64,000 nt of DNA, from positions 71,128 through 135,127 of the forward strand of contig JAQGDQ010000430.1 of the NCBI GenBank assembly GCA_030141605.1, written 5' to 3'. A program made the translations under genes and the position numbers. The notes beneath the pieces are model-generated. The model saw nothing but the letters and a program-made list of their open reading frames with translations. It was not told the origin of the DNA and ran no database searches. Source of the stretch: Tubiluchus corallicola (lineage: Eukaryota > Priapulida > Priapulimorpha > Priapulimorphida > Tubiluchidae). Each line of letters opens with the position of its first letter. Position 1 is the stretch's first letter. This document shows, one piece after another, positions 1 through 64,000 of this stretch.

Positions 1-360
1 ACTGGTACTTGTTATCCATGGGGGAAGATACAGTTTTGATACTGATACTTGTTATCCATGGGGGAAGATACATTTTTGATACTGATACTTGTCCTTCGTG
101 GAGGAATATACATTTTTGATACTGATACTTGTCCTTCGTGGGAGAAGATACATTTTTGATACTGATACTTGTCCTTCGTGGGAGAAGATAAATTTTTGAT
201 ACTGGTACTTGTTATCCATGGGGGAAGATACAGTTTTGATACTGATACTTGTTATCCATGGGAGAAGATACATTTTTGATACTGATACTTGTCCTTCGTG
301 GAGGAATATACATTTTTGATACTGATACTTGTTATCCATGGGGGAAGATACATTTTTGAT
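1..360. repeat. 40-bp tandem repeat, nine copies
   Basis: Nine head-to-tail copies of a 40-bp unit, each ending in a form of 'gatacatttttgat' and starting 'actgatacttg'. Two unit subtypes alternate: one has 'gttatccatgg' in the middle, the other 'gtccttcgtgg'. The array touches the left edge of the window, so it may be longer. Sequence after 361 is unique. The array probably sits in an intron of, or upstream of, the papain-like gene. It has no spacer sequences, so it is a minisatellite and not a CRISPR array. The short ORF across it on the minus strand is a translation of the repeat. Confidence 0.95.
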
Positions 361-570
361 ACTATTTTATCTGATACTTGTTTTTGTCTCCATATTCACA
401 ACTTTGCTCAATTTATTGCGGGTCAAATCTATCCAAAAATTTTCCAATGTCTGCACATTTTGAAAAACATGTTAGAGCCATTGGCTACTTTAGGCTACTA
501 TTGGCTTTTATGAATTTGGCTGACTATCTGACGTTTTATTTCAACTTACTTTCTACTGTTTTTTTCACAG
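361..570 (+). other. probable intron end upstream of first visible exon
   Basis: AT-rich, T-rich sequence ending in a good acceptor (a run of T then CACAG at 570). The open frame that continues leftward from the first visible exon has no obvious domain. An ATG at 510 in frame could give a hydrophobic start, so an unspliced 5' end is possible, but the acceptor and the change in base composition at 571 favour an intron here, with the signal-peptide exon outside the window. Confidence 0.5.
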
Positions 571-10109
<9,539 letters not shown>

Positions 10110-12405
10110 CAGCGTCTATCTTAATTCCAATACCATAGTCATATTTAATCATCTTGAACGAATAATAACGTGTTATAATGGTGTTTTATTCTGTTAAGAG
10201 ATGGCGCTAAACAGTCAGTATTGAGTGAAAACTATAACGGCAGCTTCAAAAGTTTCCCTGTCTAAACACAGATTTATTTTAGAATTCTGCCTGCCCAATG
10301 TCTGTAATAGACGCGATGGTCGTTTGATGATGATGATGACGACGACGATGATGATGATGATGACGACGACGATGATGATGATGATGATGGTAAATGCTGG
10401 CTTATTAATGTTTTCTTTAAAAAAGTTATAATTTTTGTGACAATGAATTTTCAAAAATTATAAGTTATGATTGCAGCCCACATGCACCTTTTTTTGAACA
10501 AATATCCACGGACCACACTAATGCTACATTATAAAGACGTTCAAGCTACTAATCTGTTTAATTGTGCTTTGTATTTTTGAGAATTTTATAGCAAAAAAAC
10601 AAGATAACAAGAAGTAACTATAGAACAAGTTTTATTGTGTAAACTATATTATGCAAACAGCTTTTTCAGCATAATAGTATCATAAATTTTTGGAAATTTA
10701 ATATCTTGCCTGTCTTAGCAAATGAACAAACTTAATATTTGAATTGCGCTTACCAATTTCTATGTTTTTGTTTTAAGCTACATTTAAAGTATTGAGTATT
10801 TAGGCTTCTAAGTCTTGAAATGGAATTTGCACTGTATGTCTAAAATGTATTTTACATTACGACCTGCATGTAGGGCCTACATAGTACGTATACATTCATT
10901 AACTACCAAAGGTAATTGTTTCTTGATAGTCAAATGTAAATAAATAATTTATCTATAGAATCTCTATAGTTATATACAGGAATATAATATAATATAATAC
11001 ATATAATATTATAAAGAAGTGGTATAATAGACTACATTTTAATATTTTACGTCAGTGAATCAATATCGCAGATTTTATACTAAAACAGAAATTGGCTATT
11101 ATAAGTTATTTTTCCGACACATTTACATTTTAAACAACAAAAAATTACACGAAACTTCTTTTATTTATTTTACACACTCAACCGACTTAGACAACGTTCA
11201 GCATATGAATTTCACAACAAACACAAAAAAAACATGATCGACTAGCAGCTTCGTAACACTCATTACAGCCTTTGGTGTTTTTTCGTTTTAAAAAACCAAT
11301 TTAATAATTACACATATTTCATCATGTTTGGATACTCAGTTCAGTCAAAATAGAATAAGTGCAAACTCCGTACAATTAATAGAATCCTTAAATTTAAATT
11401 CGTGTTGAAATCATATTAGGTCTATAGTGGAAAAATTTGAACATGATTTAAAATTAAGCTGTAAATGCAAAGCGTGATACATTCATGGCAGACAACGTGT
11501 ACAATTCAATTAACCTTTTACTGCCTGACGTAAGGCCTAACAGGCCTACTTGACAAGACAGGTCTATTGTCTGTTTTAACTAGGAATTCAATATATGTGC
11601 CTATAAGTTAATAAACGCGTACCATTTAAATGCGCATTTATACAGAAACTATACTAACAAAAAACGATCTCTACTTACGTATAGTCTTAATGGAATGCAA
11701 CGTATGGAAATGAAGCTGCTTTAAACAGCAAGACGACTGTCTGAACAAGAACGGGCCATCCAACTATTACTCAAAAACTTGAAACTTTTTGTCTGTTGGC
11801 AGTTGCCTATAGAAAACTGGAATCACTGTCTCTAGTAATCTACAATTTTAACATAAAACTTGGCAGTAATAGAGGTCCGGGATCGTAAAATTATACGTCC
11901 TTGAAAAAGCGTTCATCTAAAACAACGCGTTCGGTTTTTGCTAGTTAACTTTGTAGAGACAATACCTCTCTCTTATGACGACACTGATATCCTAATTCCG
12001 TAATTGCAGGTAAACTTTAATTCCAGTAAAGTAGAAAATCTGAAATGCGCTTAATTTCTTATTAATCCCTTATATTTTTCAAGGTATCATTTTTTACTGC
12101 CTAATACATTTGCTTTTTGCACTGCTGCTTCTGCCACGCGAAATTATTAATAATTTTTTTGTGGGCGTAGCTGCTTTGAAAGCGGAGCTCTCCGTAAGCA
12201 TTTCCCGCTTCTCCAAATTTTATGCGTTGGCTTTTCCAGCTGATCTGCTTGTAAATTTGGCGCATACTACGTGCGACATTTTTACACTACACATTACATT
12301 AGGCTAACAATAATAATCTCAAGTATTCAAAATCTGGCACGTGACCCAGGTAACTATGGTAACAACATGCTAACAAGGATTACAAAATCGAGGACTGACT
12401 GAGTG
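10110..12405. other. gap between two convergent genes, probably both 3' UTRs
   Basis: AT-rich. Contains a (GAT)/(GAC)n tract at 10324-10389 and no convincing coding sequence. An AATAAA at 10939-10944 on the plus strand could serve the papain-like gene, although it lies 830 bases past the stop. I could not assign the poly(A) site of the minus-strand gene. Confidence 0.55.
10324..10389. repeat. (ATG)/(ACG)n trinucleotide microsatellite
   Basis: Blocks of GATGATG and GACGACG alternate. Short and non-coding. Confidence 0.9.
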
Positions 12406-62561
<50,156 letters not shown>

Positions 62562-63166
62562 ATTTGCAGCTCCTCTCCGTCCTTTATAATTGCTGCACGT
62601 GCTTATTCTTGCTGCTCTATCAAGCAGATTGTTATCCCTACAAGGACCTCACAATCTTTCAATTACTGGCACAATATTTTCCAAATTTCTTCCGATGATA
62701 TTACTCACAAACGCGCTGAATATGGCCGCATTATTTACGAGGTTTTTAAAATTATTGTGACCGCTTATGAAACATAAACTGACGCCATAACAGTCATCTT
62801 CACCCGATATAAATCTCATATTATGGTGTCGCGGGTAAAATTTACTGATCCCCAGTTTTTGCACCTGTTGAAGACACAGCGCTATGACTCTTTCACTGCC
62901 GTAAAGGTGTTCTTCGGCTGTAGTTTATTTGTAATAAATTATTGTTCAGCTCGAAAACGCGTTTAGCCGCGGGTCTCAGTCTCGACGATAGATCATACCA
63001 TGCTCTTGCATTGTGTTCCCCTTTCAAAAACGCCGCTAAATCATACACACTACGCCGCATAATCCCGGAGTAGTACCCACTAGGCAGATCGTGATGTATT
63101 CGCCTGGCTGAAATCTCAATAAGAATTCTCGCTGGTCTGAAGTACCCGTGGAATAATTCCTATTCA
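62562..63166 (-). other. LHX1/5 5' leader or upstream region; possible 3' UTR of the micropeptide transcript
   Basis: A minus-strand AATAAA is at 62924-62929, with an AT-rich context. This could end a short upstream transcript, or the segment could belong to the LHX1/5 5' UTR. No coding sequence recognised. Confidence 0.4.
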
Positions 63167-63611
63167 TCATCCCAGCTTGTCATCTTCTGTTAAAATAAAC
63201 ATAATAATAAAACACATATATAGAACATAATTTGGCACATTGAAAACAAATTTGCTGTACATGTATAAATGACTCGAATGTTTACGTTTATGTTTCAAAC
63301 AACATAGTCGCAAAACGCTATTATTTAGACATAGAGTGTGACTACATAATGTTTCCTGGTGTTAGGTTTCAAGATGTGACTAGGCAAAAACTTTTCTTAG
63401 TTAAAAGATATTTTATCGCTTTTGCTTTGCTTACCACCCGCGGTTGTTGAAATTCGACAGTGACTCCAGTCAAAACAAGAAAAAAATCAATATTTCTAAA
63501 AACAAGCGTGCTTGGATTATGCCACTTACGTGAAATATAAAAGAAAGTTACAATGCAAACTAAAACGCAAACCGGCGGAAATGTGATCGCCACGTAGAGT
63601 AAAGTCTTCAT
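63167..63611 (-). CDS. candidate single-pass membrane micropeptide, 33 aa, two exons (or LHX1/5 uORF)
   Basis: Exon 1 is 63530-63611 (minus) and exon 2 is 63167-63186. The ATG has G at -3. Exon 1 encodes MKTLLYVAITFPPV and a strongly hydrophobic segment (about residues 4-27, ending FFYIS), then a strong donor CAC|GTAAGT. The acceptor TTTTAACAG joins a split Gln codon; the peptide ends QDDKLG with stop TGA. Both splice sites are good and phases agree. Unspliced, the frame continues for some 50 further codons without features. Starting from an upstream in-frame ATG at 63773 would add about 54 residues. No family recognised. It is an independent gene or an upstream ORF in a spliced LHX1/5 leader. 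Confidence 0.45.
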
Positions 63612-64000
63612 GTCAGCTGCAGGGTTGTGGACAAGCGCAAGTTTGTGGGAGGAGCTAAGTTTTGTCAATAGACGCGTTGCCCGGGCTGCGTTCACTAAGC
63701 TCCGCCCACGCAGCCTGAACAGAAAAGAATCTTGTAGTTCATGATTGATGGCAAGGATTGAGTCGAAGCGCAAATCGACAGATTGGACTTAGAGACGTCG
63801 ATTTATTATAACCTGGGACGAGTTTTGTGCGAGTTTCTCTCTTGGCGGAATTTTAACACGTTCCATTTTTTATTTTGTCCAGTTTGTTATTTTAACGTAC
63901 CGTTACAACATTAATATCCTGAAAATCCATTCAGTTTTGACAAGTTACAAGTTAGAACTAAGTAACAAGCACGGAATAACATCCATTTAGCTGAGAAGAA
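63612..64000 (-). promoter_or_regulatory. upstream region of LHX1/5 or the micropeptide, GC-box-like sites
   Basis: Less AT-rich than the introns. The plus strand has CTCCGCCCACG near 63700-63710 (a GC-box-type CCGCCC at 63702-63707 in minus-strand orientation GGGCGG) and CTCCTCCCAC on the minus strand nearby. No clear TATA box. This fits a promoter but no start site can be assigned. Confidence 0.35.

Noticed and set aside
1-360. Possible CRISPR array
   Set aside because: The units are directly adjacent, with no unique spacers, and the context is eukaryotic.

Overview
This is eukaryotic (animal) genomic DNA: AT-rich, with multi-exon genes, GT-AG introns, very long introns, many long microsatellites, tRNA-derived SINE-like elements, MITE-like elements and 5'-truncated non-LTR retrotransposons with target-site duplications. 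The protein signatures (a complete LIM-homeobox LHX1/5 gene and a papain-fold protein with a cathepsin-type prodomain) fit an invertebrate bilaterian. I cannot name the phylum from sequence alone.

Layout: (1) 1-360, nine copies of a 40-bp tandem repeat. (2) 571-10109, plus strand, eight exons of a papain-family (C1A-like) gene whose 5' end lies left of the window. All three catalytic positions have changed (Cys to Ser, His to Gln or Ala, Asn to Thr), so it should be a pseudoprotease. Its prodomain is preceded by an unusual Arg/Lys/Gly-rich region, and a 33-nt microexon carries the pseudo-active-site loop. (3) 10110-12405, the gap between two convergent genes. (4) 12406-62561, minus strand, a complete LHX1/LHX5 (Lim1) gene. 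It has six coding exons and a predicted protein of 412 aa, spread over about 50 kb. Introns of 0.8 to 20 kb hold the microsatellites, transposon relics and several less AT-rich islands that could be enhancers. (5) 63167-63611, minus strand, just upstream of LHX1: a possible two-exon 33-aa single-pass membrane micropeptide. It could be an independent gene or an upstream ORF in an LHX1 5' leader.

The two main genes are arranged tail to tail and I see no sign that they share a function. LHX1/5 is a developmental transcription factor. The papain homologue has secretory-pathway features (prodomain, basic cleavage-like sites, glycosylation sequons). Almost all other long open frames are translations of trinucleotide, tetranucleotide or dinucleotide arrays and are not genes. 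I did not find a defence system, CRISPR array or operon-like cassette. The most novel-looking items are the triad-less papain homologue, the micropeptide candidate, a 158-bp-arm near-perfect palindrome at 27.6-28.1 kb, and a MITE that still carries a remnant reading frame.
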